Assembly (NCBI GenBank): GCA_900315935.1
Contig: ONBB01000003.1
Span: forward strand, 60,309-124,308
Length of the DNA: 64,000 nucleotides
Direction: 5' to 3'
Source: an uncultured Bacteroidales bacterium
Lineage (GTDB): Bacteria; Bacteroidota; Bacteroidia; Bacteroidales; P3
Translations under genes and position numbers: made by a program
The notes under the pieces: generated by a model
What the model was told of the DNA's origin: nothing
Database searches by the model: none
What the model saw: only the letters and a program-made list of their open reading frames with translations
Shown: positions 34,700-43,083 of the stretch, piece by piece
How positions within the stretch are numbered: the stretch's first letter is position 1
How the letters are laid out: each line of letters opens with the position of its first letter

Positions 34700-35347
34700 T
34701 TATTTTCTTGCGTTGTTATTTTGTCCGCGCGCCGGCATGTTTCTTGCATTCTGGCGGCGATCCGGGCTGCGCATCTCGGGGTTGGCCGGGCGCTTGGCCT
34801 TGGTTTCGGGCTCGGGTTCGGGCGTGGCGCCGGGCTTGTGCCCCAGCAGCTCGAGCACCTCGTTGCTGATGTCGTACTTCTTGTTGGCGAACAGCACCGT
34901 GGGGCTGCCGGCCTTGTCGAACACAAAGGCGTAGTTCTTCTCGTTGGCCACGCGCTCAATCATGGCGTATACGCGGTCCTGCACGGGTTTGAGCAGCTCG
35001 GCGCGCTTCTTGTCCAGGTCGCCGCCGGCACCGAATCGCTGCTGCTGCAGGTCGCGGATGGCCTGTGCCTTGGCCTTGATTTCCTCCTGGCGGCGTTTCT
35101 TCAGGTTGTCGGGCAGCAGGTAGCTCTCCTGCTCGTACTCGGCCTGCATCTGGTCCAGCTCGGCCTGTTTCTCCACCAACTCGGCCTGCCAGCCCTCGAC
35201 GTACTTGTCCAGCCGCTTCTGCGCGTTGGCGTAGTCAGGGATGTTCTTGAGCACGTAGTCGGTGTTGACGCAGGCGTACTTCTGCGCCGCCGCCGGCAGT
35301 GCCAGCAGCAACAGCAGGGACGCTATGATGATTCGTGAGGCTTTCAT
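34700..35347 (-). CDS. OmpH/Skp family periplasmic chaperone with long tail
   Basis: A 215-residue Skp-like chaperone: signal MKASRIIIASLLLLLALPAA, mature KYACVNTDYVLKNIPDYANA, a coiled-coil arm (about residues 45-115, ELVEKQAELDQMQAEYEQES) and the body strand EKNYAFVFDKAGSP (about 135-148). After the family core (about residue 170) it has a 45-residue Pro/Arg/Asn-rich tail ending MPARGQNNNARK, absent from the sister gene at 34171. The tail may bind wall or membrane components. It starts 2 nt after the bamA stop, so both chaperones are co-transcribed with bamA. Confidence 0.87.
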   Translation of the reverse strand: MKASRIIIASLLLLLALPAAAQKYACVNTDYVLKNIPDYANAQKRLDKYVEGWQAELVEKQAELDQMQAEYEQESYLLPDNLKKRRQEEIKAKAQAIRDLQQQRFGAGGDLDKKRAELLKPVQDRVYAMIERVANEKNYAFVFDKAGSPTVLFANKKYDISNEVLELLGHKPGATPEPEPETKAKRPANPEMRSPDRRQNARNMPARGQNNNARK

Positions 35348-35349
35348 GG

Positions 35350-37872
35350 CTAGTCGAGGCTTTGTCCGATTGAGAAGTGGAACTGGCTGCCGCCGTAGGC
35401 ACCGTCGAAGCCGTAACCCCAGTCGACACCAATCAGACCCAGCATCGGCAGGTAGAAGCGCGCGCCGAGGCCGGCCGAGTTGTACATCTTGAAGGGTTGG
35501 AACTGCGACAGGTCGGTCCAGCAGTTGCCGCCCTCAATGTAAGCCTGCAGCCAGATGGTGGCCTGGGGGCTCTCCACGATGGGGTGGCGCAGCTCGATGG
35601 TGAAACGGTCGAAGACAGAGCCGCCGGCTGCCGGGCTGAGCGAGTTGTTCTCGTAGCCGCGCAGGGGTATCACCTCGCGGCCGTCCATGACCCACGACGA
35701 GAGACCGTCGCCGCCGAGGTAGTAGCGTCCGAAGGGGGCCTGGCCGATGTCGTCGTTGTAGTGGCCCATCCATCCGAAGCGGAAGCGGGTGCTGAGCACC
35801 AGGTCGCCCACCAGGTTGAGGAACCACGAACCGCGCAGGTTCACCTTGTAGTACTCCACCCAGCGGTATTTCTCCTGCGGCGAGGCGTTCTTGTAGTCCT
35901 TGCCGTTGAGGAGCGAATAGGGCGGAGTGAGGAAGGTACTCAACGAGAGTTCCGAGCCGTTGCGGGTGTAGATGGGCGAGTCGTAGGAGTTGCGCGTAAG
36001 CGAGAACGAGTAGGATATGTCGTTGGCGGTGCCGTCGGTGAAGAGGGTGTTGAGGCTGTTGTAGTTATAGAGCACATAGTGCTTGTAGGAGAGGCCGTGG
36101 GACATGTAGAAATAGTCGTCGGGCCACTTGAGGCGTTTCGAGAAGGTGAGGCCGGCGCCGGTAATCTGCAGGCTGTAGTATTTGTCGCTGCTGCTACTCC
36201 AGTAGAGGCCATTGCTCATGAAGGTGTGGTACACCTGTCCCGAGAGCGACTGCGCGCGCTTGCCGCCGAGCCAGGGCTCGGTGAACGAGGCGTTCAGGGA
36301 GTAGTACGAGCTGCCGTTGGTGGTGGCGTTGAACGAGAGCTTCTGTCCGTCGCCGGCGGGCAGGGGCGCCCATGCCTCGGCGTTGAACAGGTTGCGCGCA
36401 CTGAAGTTGTTCAGCGTCAGACCCACCTGGCCTATGAACATGCCGCCGCCGTAGCCGCCCTGTAGGTTGATGGTGCTGGTGTTGCCCTCCTTGACCTTGT
36501 AGACGATGTCCACCGTGGCGTCCTCGGGGTTGGGGCGCGGTTCGGGGATGACGCTCTCTTCCTCGAAGAAGCGGAGCGTCAGCAGTTCGCGGCGGCTGCG
36601 CAGCAAGGCGTCGCGGCTGAAGAGGTCGCCGGGGCGCGTGTACAGCTCGCGCATGATGATTTTGTCGTTGGTAATCGTGTTGCCTTCAATCCACACATTG
36701 CGTATGCGGGCCTGCTTGCCCTCATTGATGCGCACCTCGATGTCGATGCTGTCGCCCACCACCGCCACCTCGACCGGCGTTACCTTGAAGAAAAGGTACC
36801 CGTTGTCCATGTACAGGCTCGAAATGTCGGTGCCCGAGGGGTTGTACTGCAGGTTCTGGTCCAGCAACTGGCGGTTGTAGGGGTCGCCCTTGCTGATGCG
36901 CAGCGAGCGCCGCAGCACGTCGTCGCTGTACACCGTGTTGCCCGAGAAGGTGATGTTGCGGAAGTAGAACTTCTGCCCCTCGTGCACCTGCACCCGCACC
37001 TTCACGCGCTCCTGGTCGGCCTTCTTGCTCGGCGCGTCCCACACCGTGTCGCTCACGATGCGCGCGTCGCGGTAGCCCTGCTCGTTGTAGTAGGCCACCA
37101 CCTGGTCCAGGTCCTCGCGGAAGTCGCTCTCGATGTAGCGGCTCTTCTTCCAGAACACCTTCTTCCAGAACCGCAGCTTCTTGCGGAAGTGCACATCCCT
37201 GGTCTTCTGCATCTTGGAGGCTAGCGTCAGGTCGCTCACCTCGCGGTTGCCCTCGAACATCAGCGAGTCAACCTTGACCTTCTTGCCACGCTTGACATTG
37301 AAAGTAACCGTCAGGCGGCCCGTCGAGTCGTCGGCCTCGGTCGTGGGCGTAACTTCCACACGCGTAAAGCCTTTGCCGATGTAGTAGCCCTTGATTTTGT
37401 TGGTCGTCGTGCGCAGCAGGTTTTCCGTTACCACCTCGCCCGTTACGAGCTTGATTTCCTCGAGCAGCTTCTTGTTCTCGCCCTTCTTCACACCCGTGAA
37501 GGCAAACTTCTCCAGGCGCGGGCGCTCCTTGAGCACTATCTTGAGGAACGCGATGTTGCCCTGGATGCGGGTAACGCGGATCTGCACATCCTCGAACATG
37601 CCCTGCTTCCACAGGTTCTCGATGGCGCCGGAAATCTTGTCGCCCGGTATCTTCACACGGTCGCCCACCTGCAGGCCGGCCACCAGTTGCACCACGCGGG
37701 TGTCGAAATTCTCGGCGCCCTCGTAGGTGATACCTCCGATTTCGTATGTCTTGGGGGTCAGATAGTCAAAGTCGTATTCCTCTTCTCCGCCCACAACCAC
37801 CTGGGCTTCAGCCGCCAACGGCCTTGCAAGCAGGAGGGCTGCCAGCAGCAGCAGTATCTTTGTTTGTTTCAT
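35350..37872 (-). CDS. bamA: outer-membrane protein assembly factor BamA
   Basis: An 840-residue Omp85 protein, the core of the machine that inserts beta-barrels into the outer membrane. The signal peptide is near residues 1-24. POTRA domains cover about 45-430, with ITYEGAENFDTRVVQLVAGL, FYFRNITFSGNTVYSDDVLR and RIRNVWIEGNTITNDKIIMR as the repeating beta-alpha-alpha-beta-beta starts. The 16-strand barrel is about 450-840 (LQGGYGGGMFIGQVGLTLNN). The RGYENNSLSP segment (about 755) matches the conserved V/I-RGY motif of loop 6. An insertion of Lys/Arg-rich sequence after POTRA 3 (RKKLRFWKKVFWKKSRY) is notable. Co-transcribed with two ompH genes. Confidence 0.95.
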   Translation of the reverse strand: MKQTKILLLLAALLLARPLAAEAQVVVGGEEEYDFDYLTPKTYEIGGITYEGAENFDTRVVQLVAGLQVGDRVKIPGDKISGAIENLWKQGMFEDVQIRVTRIQGNIAFLKIVLKERPRLEKFAFTGVKKGENKKLLEEIKLVTGEVVTENLLRTTTNKIKGYYIGKGFTRVEVTPTTEADDSTGRLTVTFNVKRGKKVKVDSLMFEGNREVSDLTLASKMQKTRDVHFRKKLRFWKKVFWKKSRYIESDFREDLDQVVAYYNEQGYRDARIVSDTVWDAPSKKADQERVKVRVQVHEGQKFYFRNITFSGNTVYSDDVLRRSLRISKGDPYNRQLLDQNLQYNPSGTDISSLYMDNGYLFFKVTPVEVAVVGDSIDIEVRINEGKQARIRNVWIEGNTITNDKIIMRELYTRPGDLFSRDALLRSRRELLTLRFFEEESVIPEPRPNPEDATVDIVYKVKEGNTSTINLQGGYGGGMFIGQVGLTLNNFSARNLFNAEAWAPLPAGDGQKLSFNATTNGSSYYSLNASFTEPWLGGKRAQSLSGQVYHTFMSNGLYWSSSSDKYYSLQITGAGLTFSKRLKWPDDYFYMSHGLSYKHYVLYNYNSLNTLFTDGTANDISYSFSLTRNSYDSPIYTRNGSELSLSTFLTPPYSLLNGKDYKNASPQEKYRWVEYYKVNLRGSWFLNLVGDLVLSTRFRFGWMGHYNDDIGQAPFGRYYLGGDGLSSWVMDGREVIPLRGYENNSLSPAAGGSVFDRFTIELRHPIVESPQATIWLQAYIEGGNCWTDLSQFQPFKMYNSAGLGARFYLPMLGLIGVDWGYGFDGAYGGSQFHFSIGQSLD

Positions 37873-37981
37873 GCAGTTTACTTCTTAACCCTACAATAAC
37901 TCGTTTTCGCGCGTATTATTATATGCCGCCGCAATTTTTTTTTCTACCCGTCGCCGCCCCCTCCCCTGCCGCTCCCTAGGC

Positions 37982-38007
37982 AAGGAAGAAGAGGGGAAGA
38001 AGAGGGT
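37982..38007 (+). repeat. R1 intergenic element, copy e
   Basis: AAGGAAGAAGAGGGGAAGAA and GAGGGT follow each other here, between uppS and bamA. Its presence separates uppS from bamA by 187 nt; no other feature is seen in the gap. Confidence 0.8.
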
Positions 38008-38059
38008 ACCCGTAAAGCACTGGTTGTTACCCTGTTGCGTATGGCCTATTTTTGGCCTA

Positions 38060-38800
38060 TCAAGCCTTTTTCGCCTCCACCTGTGCACCGGTTTTCCCGA
38101 AGCGCCGCTGGCGGCTCTGGTACTCGGCCACGGCGGCGTAGAAGTCCTCGTGGCGGAAATCGGGCCAGAGCTGCTCGCTGAAGTAGAACTCGGTGTAGGC
38201 CATCTGCCACAGGAGGAAGTTCGACACGCGCACCTCGCCGCCGGTGCGTATCAGCAGGTCGGGGTCGGGGTACTCACGCGTGGTCAGGTATTGCCGCAGC
38301 GTCTCCTCGGTGATGGCCTCGGGACTCAGCCCCTGCCGGCATATCTCCTTCAGCGCTTCGGCAATCTCCCACCGCGAGCTGTAGCTCAGGGCCAGGACGA
38401 GTGTCATCGCCGTGTTGCCGGCGGTCTCGGCCATGCACTGCTCGAGCATCGTCCGCGACCGCTCGGGTATGCGCTGCAGGTCGCCTATCATGCTGAGGCG
38501 CACATTGTTGTCCATCAGCGTCTTGGTCTCCTCCTGCACGGCTTTGATGAGCAGTTCCATCAGCCCGTCCACCTCGGCCTGGGGGCGGTTCCAGTTCTCG
38601 GTGCTGAAGGTGTATAGGGTTAGGTACTTCACACCCGTCTGCACCGCGGCCTCCACCGCCTGGCGCACCGCCGTGAAGGCGTTCTGGTGGCCGAATATGC
38701 GTTCGTGCTGCTGCTTCATCGCCCAGCGGCCGTTGCCGTCCATGATGATGGCCACATGCTGCGGAACCCGCTCTTTGTCAATCTGGTCCAGTGTTGTCAT
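38060..38800 (-). CDS. uppS: undecaprenyl diphosphate synthase
   Basis: A 246-residue cis-prenyltransferase that makes the C55 carrier for peptidoglycan and the surface polysaccharide of this same region. HVAIIMDGNGRWA (residues 15-27) holds catalytic Asp21; LTLYTFSTENWNRPQ (about 60-74) and the C-terminal PDPDLLIRTGGEVRVSNFLLWQ region (in pieces PDPDLLIRTGGEVRVSNF, about 183-200) bind pyrophosphate. The length is standard. It begins 12 nt downstream of the DUF6089 gene. The uppS-bamA-ompH order is conserved in Bacteroidota. Confidence 0.95.
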   Translation of the reverse strand: MTTLDQIDKERVPQHVAIIMDGNGRWAMKQQHERIFGHQNAFTAVRQAVEAAVQTGVKYLTLYTFSTENWNRPQAEVDGLMELLIKAVQEETKTLMDNNVRLSMIGDLQRIPERSRTMLEQCMAETAGNTAMTLVLALSYSSRWEIAEALKEICRQGLSPEAITEETLRQYLTTREYPDPDLLIRTGGEVRVSNFLLWQMAYTEFYFSEQLWPDFRHEDFYAAVAEYQSRQRRFGKTGAQVEAKKA

Positions 38801-38812
38801 ATCTGTTTTGTG

Positions 38813-39679
38813 TTATTTATTCCTGCAACGCTTGGAGCGCATCCAGCCGAACATAGTCTCCATGCTGATGCCTATCGAGAGGGAAAGGTAGCTGTACATG
38901 TCGTCCAGCGAGTCGTCGCCGCGCTTGATGCCCGGTGCGTTCTCGAATCCGTACACCACCTCGCCGCTGCGGTCGGCCAACTGGGCCGCCAGGGCGCCGT
39001 CGCTGTCGCCGGCCATCAAGGCTGCCGAGCCTACATAGGTGGTGCTGACATCGTCCAGGTAGTCGGTCCAGGTCTTGCGGAATCCGTATTCCGCCGCCAG
39101 GGAGAAATGCTTGCCGAGACGCCACTTCACGCCCACGCCGAAGGGCACGCACACCTGCGTCAGGCGGTAGGGGCGCCGGTTGGCTATGTTGGGGTTGTAC
39201 TGTCCCTCGGTGCCCAGCGGCTGCAAGGCCACCCAGCGCACCGCGCCGTCGGCCTCGGTTATGGGTGCCTTCGGGTTGTAATGGAACACCGCCACGCCGC
39301 CGAACAGGTAGGGTGTCCAGGGTCTTTCCTTGGGGCCGTTGCCGAAGGCGGCAAAGTTGAACTCGCCCAGCAGCCCCACCTCCAGTATGTCGGAGCGGAA
39401 GCGCAGGTTGCGCAGCTCGATGCAGTCCTTGTCGCCACTGCTCACGCGCCCATACGATGCCTGCAGGCGCAGGGACCAGCGGTTGTCCAGCCGCACCTTC
39501 CAGCCCAACGTGCCGGCACCCTGCGGCAAGGTCAAGGCGCTCTGGTTGTTGAGGTCGCCGATGTAGAACATACCGCCGCCGCCCAGCGTCAATTCGCTGC
39601 GGCCCAGCAGGTCCTGCCGCTGTCCCCAGAGGAGGGCGGGCAGCAGCACAAGCGTCGCTATGGCCAGTCGCCGCCTCAC
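38813..39679 (-). CDS. DUF6089 family outer-membrane beta-barrel protein
   Basis: A 288-residue protein with a signal peptide (MRRRLAIATLVLLPALLWGQ). The mature chain is a small barrel: ELTLGGGGMFYIGDLNNQ, LRLQASYGRVSSGD, DILEVGLLGEFNF, WTPYLFGGVAVFHYNP and LAAEYGFRKTWTDYLDDVS are successive amphipathic strands. The GxxxYxGDLN and F-R-K-T-x-T-D-Y-x-D-D-x-S segments match DUF6089, a family normally encoded next to uppS in Bacteroidota. The function is unknown; the setting suggests envelope assembly. A C-terminal basic end (GWMRSKRCRNK) is unusual for a barrel, which normally ends in an aromatic residue. Confidence 0.82.
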   Translation of the reverse strand: MRRRLAIATLVLLPALLWGQRQDLLGRSELTLGGGGMFYIGDLNNQSALTLPQGAGTLGWKVRLDNRWSLRLQASYGRVSSGDKDCIELRNLRFRSDILEVGLLGEFNFAAFGNGPKERPWTPYLFGGVAVFHYNPKAPITEADGAVRWVALQPLGTEGQYNPNIANRRPYRLTQVCVPFGVGVKWRLGKHFSLAAEYGFRKTWTDYLDDVSTTYVGSAALMAGDSDGALAAQLADRSGEVVYGFENAPGIKRGDDSLDDMYSYLSLSIGISMETMFGWMRSKRCRNK

Positions 39680-39680
39680 C

Positions 39681-40682
39681 CTATTCCCATTTCAGTGTAT
39701 TGCAGATGCCTTCCACCTGCATCAGGTAGTCGCGCTTGTTGAACCGCGGCGCGTAGACGTAGCCGATGAGGTCGATGATGTCCTTGCCGTCGGGCGAAAG
39801 CATGGAGTAGCTCACGAAGGGGCCACCCATGCGGTCGGTGGTCTCCATCAGGCGCCACAGGCCGTGGGTCTGGATGCAGTAGGAGGTGCCCTTGTAGTCC
39901 ACCTTCTCGGTCTCGAACGCCACCCTGCGCTCGGTGCCCATGTAGCCGTCCTCCGAGGGCGACGGCACATGGCGCCGCATGATGGTGTCGATGCGGTTGT
40001 GGATGCGCTCATACGAGAGCTGCTCCTGGTTCTTGTAGGGCGTTACATTGATCAGCACGCCGAGGCTGATGTCCTTGGTCTCCTTGCGTATCCATGCGAA
40101 GCCGTCGTCCTCGGTGGCCCACGAGAAGTCCTCGCTGAAGGTCATGCCGAAGCCGAATTTCTCGCGCACGCGCTGCATCAGTTGCACGTTGCGCACGTTG
40201 TGGAAGGCGCGCTCGATGCGCAGGTGCTCGGCGTCGTAAATGGCACGGATGATATTGGGCTCGTAGCGGCGCAGCAGGCGCTGCAGCGAGGTGTCGCTCT
40301 TGGCCATCACCTCCACCACCACCTGCGGCGTGGCCCAGCGGTCGCGGCTGATGTAGACCTTGTCGGGCTGCTCCGACCCCACCTCGCACAGCACTATGTT
40401 CCTGTGCTTCTGGAACATCTGCGTGTTGCGCAGCGATGAGACGGGGATGTTCACCACGTCGAACCTGGGCTCCGGCTGCGGCAGGCATCCCTGGGGTTGC
40501 TTGAAGATAGAGTCCAGCAGGGCGCGGGCGGCACCGCTGTACTGGCCCTGGTTGGCGGCCAGCAGCACCTCGAGGGTCTTGCCCGACGAGCTCTTCATGC
40601 TCAATGCCTCGGCCTGACGGCCGCCGCAGGCGGCCACGAGCAGCGCTCCGGCCACAATCATTGCTATCCGTTTCATATTCAT
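39681..40682 (-). CDS. DUF4837 family lipoprotein
   Basis: A 333-residue lipoprotein. With the ATG at 40682 (ATGA overlap with the epimerase gene) the N-terminus is MNMKRIAMIVAGALLVAACG, with lipobox VAAC and Cys19. The body contains LEVLLAANQGQYSG, FDVVNIPVSSLRNTQMFQKH and GVLINVTPYKNQEQLSYE, matching DUF4837, a family of unknown function in Bacteroidota. The longer start at 40700 adds six residues before this and is less likely. One base separates its stop from the DUF6089 start. Confidence 0.8.
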   Translation of the reverse strand: MNMKRIAMIVAGALLVAACGGRQAEALSMKSSSGKTLEVLLAANQGQYSGAARALLDSIFKQPQGCLPQPEPRFDVVNIPVSSLRNTQMFQKHRNIVLCEVGSEQPDKVYISRDRWATPQVVVEVMAKSDTSLQRLLRRYEPNIIRAIYDAEHLRIERAFHNVRNVQLMQRVREKFGFGMTFSEDFSWATEDDGFAWIRKETKDISLGVLINVTPYKNQEQLSYERIHNRIDTIMRRHVPSPSEDGYMGTERRVAFETEKVDYKGTSYCIQTHGLWRLMETTDRMGGPFVSYSMLSPDGKDIIDLIGYVYAPRFNKRDYLMQVEGICNTLKWE

Positions 40683-41656
40683 GTATTTTCCTTTCTCCAT
40701 TGGTGGAAATCCTTGATGGCCTCCTCGATCGGGGTGGCCGGCATGCCCAACTCGTCGGCGGCCAGGCTGCCGTCGTAGAACTCATGCACCAACAGTTGCT
40801 TCACGTTGCTTGTGCTCAGCTCTGTCTTCAGCCCCACGGCGCGCAGCGCGTCGCCCACCCAGCCAGCCGCGCGCACCAGCCAGTCCGGCGGCACGATAAC
40901 CCACTGGCCATAGCCATAGATTTTGGCCTGCAGTTTATATAAATCCCTGATTGTTATACATCCACGGCGGTTGGCCGCAATGTAGCGCCGCCCGTGGGTG
41001 CCGCGCGTCAGGGCGCTCACCACGGCCTGCGCCACATCCTGCACATGCACGAATGCCTTGCCGCCCCACGGGGCGATCATAACGGGCTTCCGGTAGCCCG
41101 CCAGCAGCATGCGGCCGCTCGAGGGCTTCACGTCCCAGGGGCCCAGCAGGTAGCCCGGGTTGATGACTATGATATGCCTGTCGTCCAGCCTTTTGGCCGC
41201 CTCCAGTATGATGTCCTCACCCTCGCGCTTGCTGCTGGCATAGTAGCTGCTAAGGAAGGGCTCCCACATCGGGATTCGCTCGTGGGCATACTTGTGTACG
41301 ATGCCGTAGCCGATGGTGTTCACCGTCGAGGTGTGCACCAGCGTGCCGATGCCCTCCTCCTCCACCAGCCGCACCAGCAGGCGGCAGAGGTCGCGGTTGA
41401 CGGGCAGGTAGTCGTCGTAGCGCCGCAGCGACATGTCGGTCGTGCCGGCGCAGTTGATCACGGCGTCGCAGCCCGCAGCGGCCTCCCACAGCACCTCATA
41501 GTCCAGCGGCGAGCCCTCGCGCACTTCACACAAATCCTTCAATTTCAGTCCTTCGGCGCAGCGCACAAGCGCCCTCACCTGGTGGCCTTCGTCCACCAGC
41601 CGCAGCAGCACATTGTGCCCCAGCAGTCCCGTCGCACCTAGCAGCAGTACCTTCAT
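40679..41656 (-). CDS. NAD-dependent epimerase/dehydratase family protein
   Basis: A 325-residue extended short-chain dehydrogenase. LLLGATGLLGHNVLLRLV (about residues 4-21) is the Rossmann G-x-x-G-x-x-G, INCAGTTDMS (about 67-76) follows, THTSTVNT-like strand (LVHTSTVNTIGYG, about 105-117) carries the Ser/Thr, and SSYYASSKREGED (about 136-148) holds the Y-x-x-x-K pair. NPGYLLGPWD matches the dihydroflavonol-reductase-like subgroup. The substrate is unknown: a nucleotide sugar or a small carbonyl compound. It is coupled to the DUF4837 lipoprotein gene by ATGA. Confidence 0.85.
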   Translation of the reverse strand: MKVLLLGATGLLGHNVLLRLVDEGHQVRALVRCAEGLKLKDLCEVREGSPLDYEVLWEAAAGCDAVINCAGTTDMSLRRYDDYLPVNRDLCRLLVRLVEEEGIGTLVHTSTVNTIGYGIVHKYAHERIPMWEPFLSSYYASSKREGEDIILEAAKRLDDRHIIVINPGYLLGPWDVKPSSGRMLLAGYRKPVMIAPWGGKAFVHVQDVAQAVVSALTRGTHGRRYIAANRRGCITIRDLYKLQAKIYGYGQWVIVPPDWLVRAAGWVGDALRAVGLKTELSTSNVKQLLVHEFYDGSLAADELGMPATPIEEAIKDFHQWRKENT

Positions 41657-41698
41657 ACGCCCACCATAACGCGGGTTCGCTTGTTTTATTGTATGAAA

Positions 41699-42898
41699 TC
41701 AATACAAAAAGCCAAACATCCAAAGAGGCACGCGCTCCCCATTTCCGTACTCAATATCATCAGCCACGATGTAGGCCGACTCTACATTTTCCACCTGTTG
41801 CATGCCTTTTCCTGCCCCCCCTATCTCAAAAGTATAGTTTCCATCAACAACAAAATCGCCAGCCTTGGCCACCTCGACGACATGTCCCTGCCTCAACTGG
41901 TTGGCGAAAAAGGTCTCGCGCAAGGTCCCCCTGTTGGGCTGTCCACCAATCAAAGCATAAGCAAGATTCGTATTGTCCAGGTAGAGCTTGTCTGGTTTCT
42001 GTAGACGGGCCACTCCGGAAGCATCCTTGTGCAGACTGAATGTGATGCGACTTTCGTGTAACGCATTAAGATATGCAAGCATTGCATTGCGTGATACACC
42101 TATACGCTCTCCCAACTTGGTAACGTTAGGGGTGAATGGTGCCGATTCAGCTATCACATAGAGCAGTTGCTTGATTTTAGGTACATAGGCCATATCGAGA
42201 CCTCGCAACTGCGGCAACTCTACCTCAAGTATCATATTCACCACCTCGCCCAATCGTGTGTTAAACATCGTGGGCTGCTCCTTGTAGAATGGGTAGTAGC
42301 CGTGGCGCAGGTAGGCATCGAAATGCTGCAGCACTTTCACTTTCCCCATCACCTCCATGGCTATCTCCACATGGTCAGCCAGCAACTGCGGAAACTCCAC
42401 CTTGGGCAGCCTTACCTGCTCGTTCCAATTGAGGTACTCGCGAAACGAGAACCCCTGCATCTCGTAGACCACGGCTCGACGGCTGAGGTCGGCTCTCGAG
42501 TTGAGTATCTCCAATAGGGACGATCCCGTGAAAACCACTTTCAAATCCGGCAAATCGTCGTAGATATTCTTCAATTCCTGGCTCCAGTTGGGATATTTGT
42601 GTACCTCGTCGAGGTATAGGAACCGGCCTCCACGCTGCGCGAAACCGACAGCCAATTCATAGATACTATGTGCGTTGAACCATATATTGTCTGCGCTAGC
42701 ATAGAGTACCGACCCGTCCACCTTGTGGTGCAACTTGATATGCTGTAGCAGCATAGTAGTTTTCCCCACTCCACGGGGCCCTCTTATACCCACCAACGGC
42801 AACTCCCAGTCAATTTCTCGCTCCAATCCCCTCACAAACCGGGTACCAGTTCTTGCATATTTTGCTGAAAAAGAATTAAATAACACATCCATAAGCAT
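41699..42898 (-). CDS. AAA_14/DUF4143 family ATPase
   Basis: A 399-residue P-loop ATPase. Walker A is GPRGVGKT (residues 40-47), Walker B is GRFLYLDEVHKYPNW (about 91-105), and VVFTGSSLLEILNS (about 121-134) carries sensor 1. The C-terminal half (about 215-399) is the DUF4143 domain, including a winged-helix-like NVTKLGERIGVSRNAMLAYL segment and LDNTNLAYAL. This family is abundant and often multicopy in Bacteroidota; roles are unproven, with links to mobile or defence contexts. Its composition is AT-richer than flanking genes, and a 30-bp palindrome overlaps its promoter. Confidence 0.88.
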   Translation of the reverse strand: MLMDVLFNSFSAKYARTGTRFVRGLEREIDWELPLVGIRGPRGVGKTTMLLQHIKLHHKVDGSVLYASADNIWFNAHSIYELAVGFAQRGGRFLYLDEVHKYPNWSQELKNIYDDLPDLKVVFTGSSLLEILNSRADLSRRAVVYEMQGFSFREYLNWNEQVRLPKVEFPQLLADHVEIAMEVMGKVKVLQHFDAYLRHGYYPFYKEQPTMFNTRLGEVVNMILEVELPQLRGLDMAYVPKIKQLLYVIAESAPFTPNVTKLGERIGVSRNAMLAYLNALHESRITFSLHKDASGVARLQKPDKLYLDNTNLAYALIGGQPNRGTLRETFFANQLRQGHVVEVAKAGDFVVDGNYTFEIGGAGKGMQQVENVESAYIVADDIEYGNGERVPLWMFGFLY

Positions 42899-42912
42899 AT
42901 ACTTTTACACTG

Positions 42913-42952
42913 CAAATATACAAAAAATTGTTCACTGCAGTGAACAATTTTT
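42913..42952 (-). promoter_or_regulatory. promoter with 30-bp perfect palindrome upstream of the ATPase gene
   Basis: The minus strand has TATATTTG (42920-42913), a TAnnTTTG -7 element, 15 nt before the start codon. Directly upstream, 42923-42952 is a perfect 30-bp palindrome centred on CTGCAG (half site CAGTGAACAATTTTT), covering the -33 position. A diverged half site AGTGAACGATT lies at 42971. The placement suggests an operator, perhaps for autoregulation. Confidence 0.6.
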
Positions 42953-43005
42953 CATTTTTTTGTTGTCTAAAGTGAACGATTATTAATAAATTTAATTTAG
43001 AATCC

Positions 43006-43054
43006 GCTTAATGGAGTAAGCAAATTTCATGTTTTTTTGCTTATTCCATTAAGC
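43006..43054. repeat. 19-bp imperfect inverted repeat
   Basis: GCTTAATGGAGTAAGCAAA (43006-43024) and TTTGCTTATTCCATTAAGC (43036-43054) are inverted copies with one mismatch and an 11-nt loop. It lies 22 nt or more past the end of the Sel1 gene (43084) on the far side and 100 nt from the ATPase start. No U tract follows on the minus strand, so it is more likely a protein-binding or recombination site than a terminator. Confidence 0.6.
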
Positions 43055-43083
43055 AAATTTGGCATGTTGGGTGTAAAAAAGCG

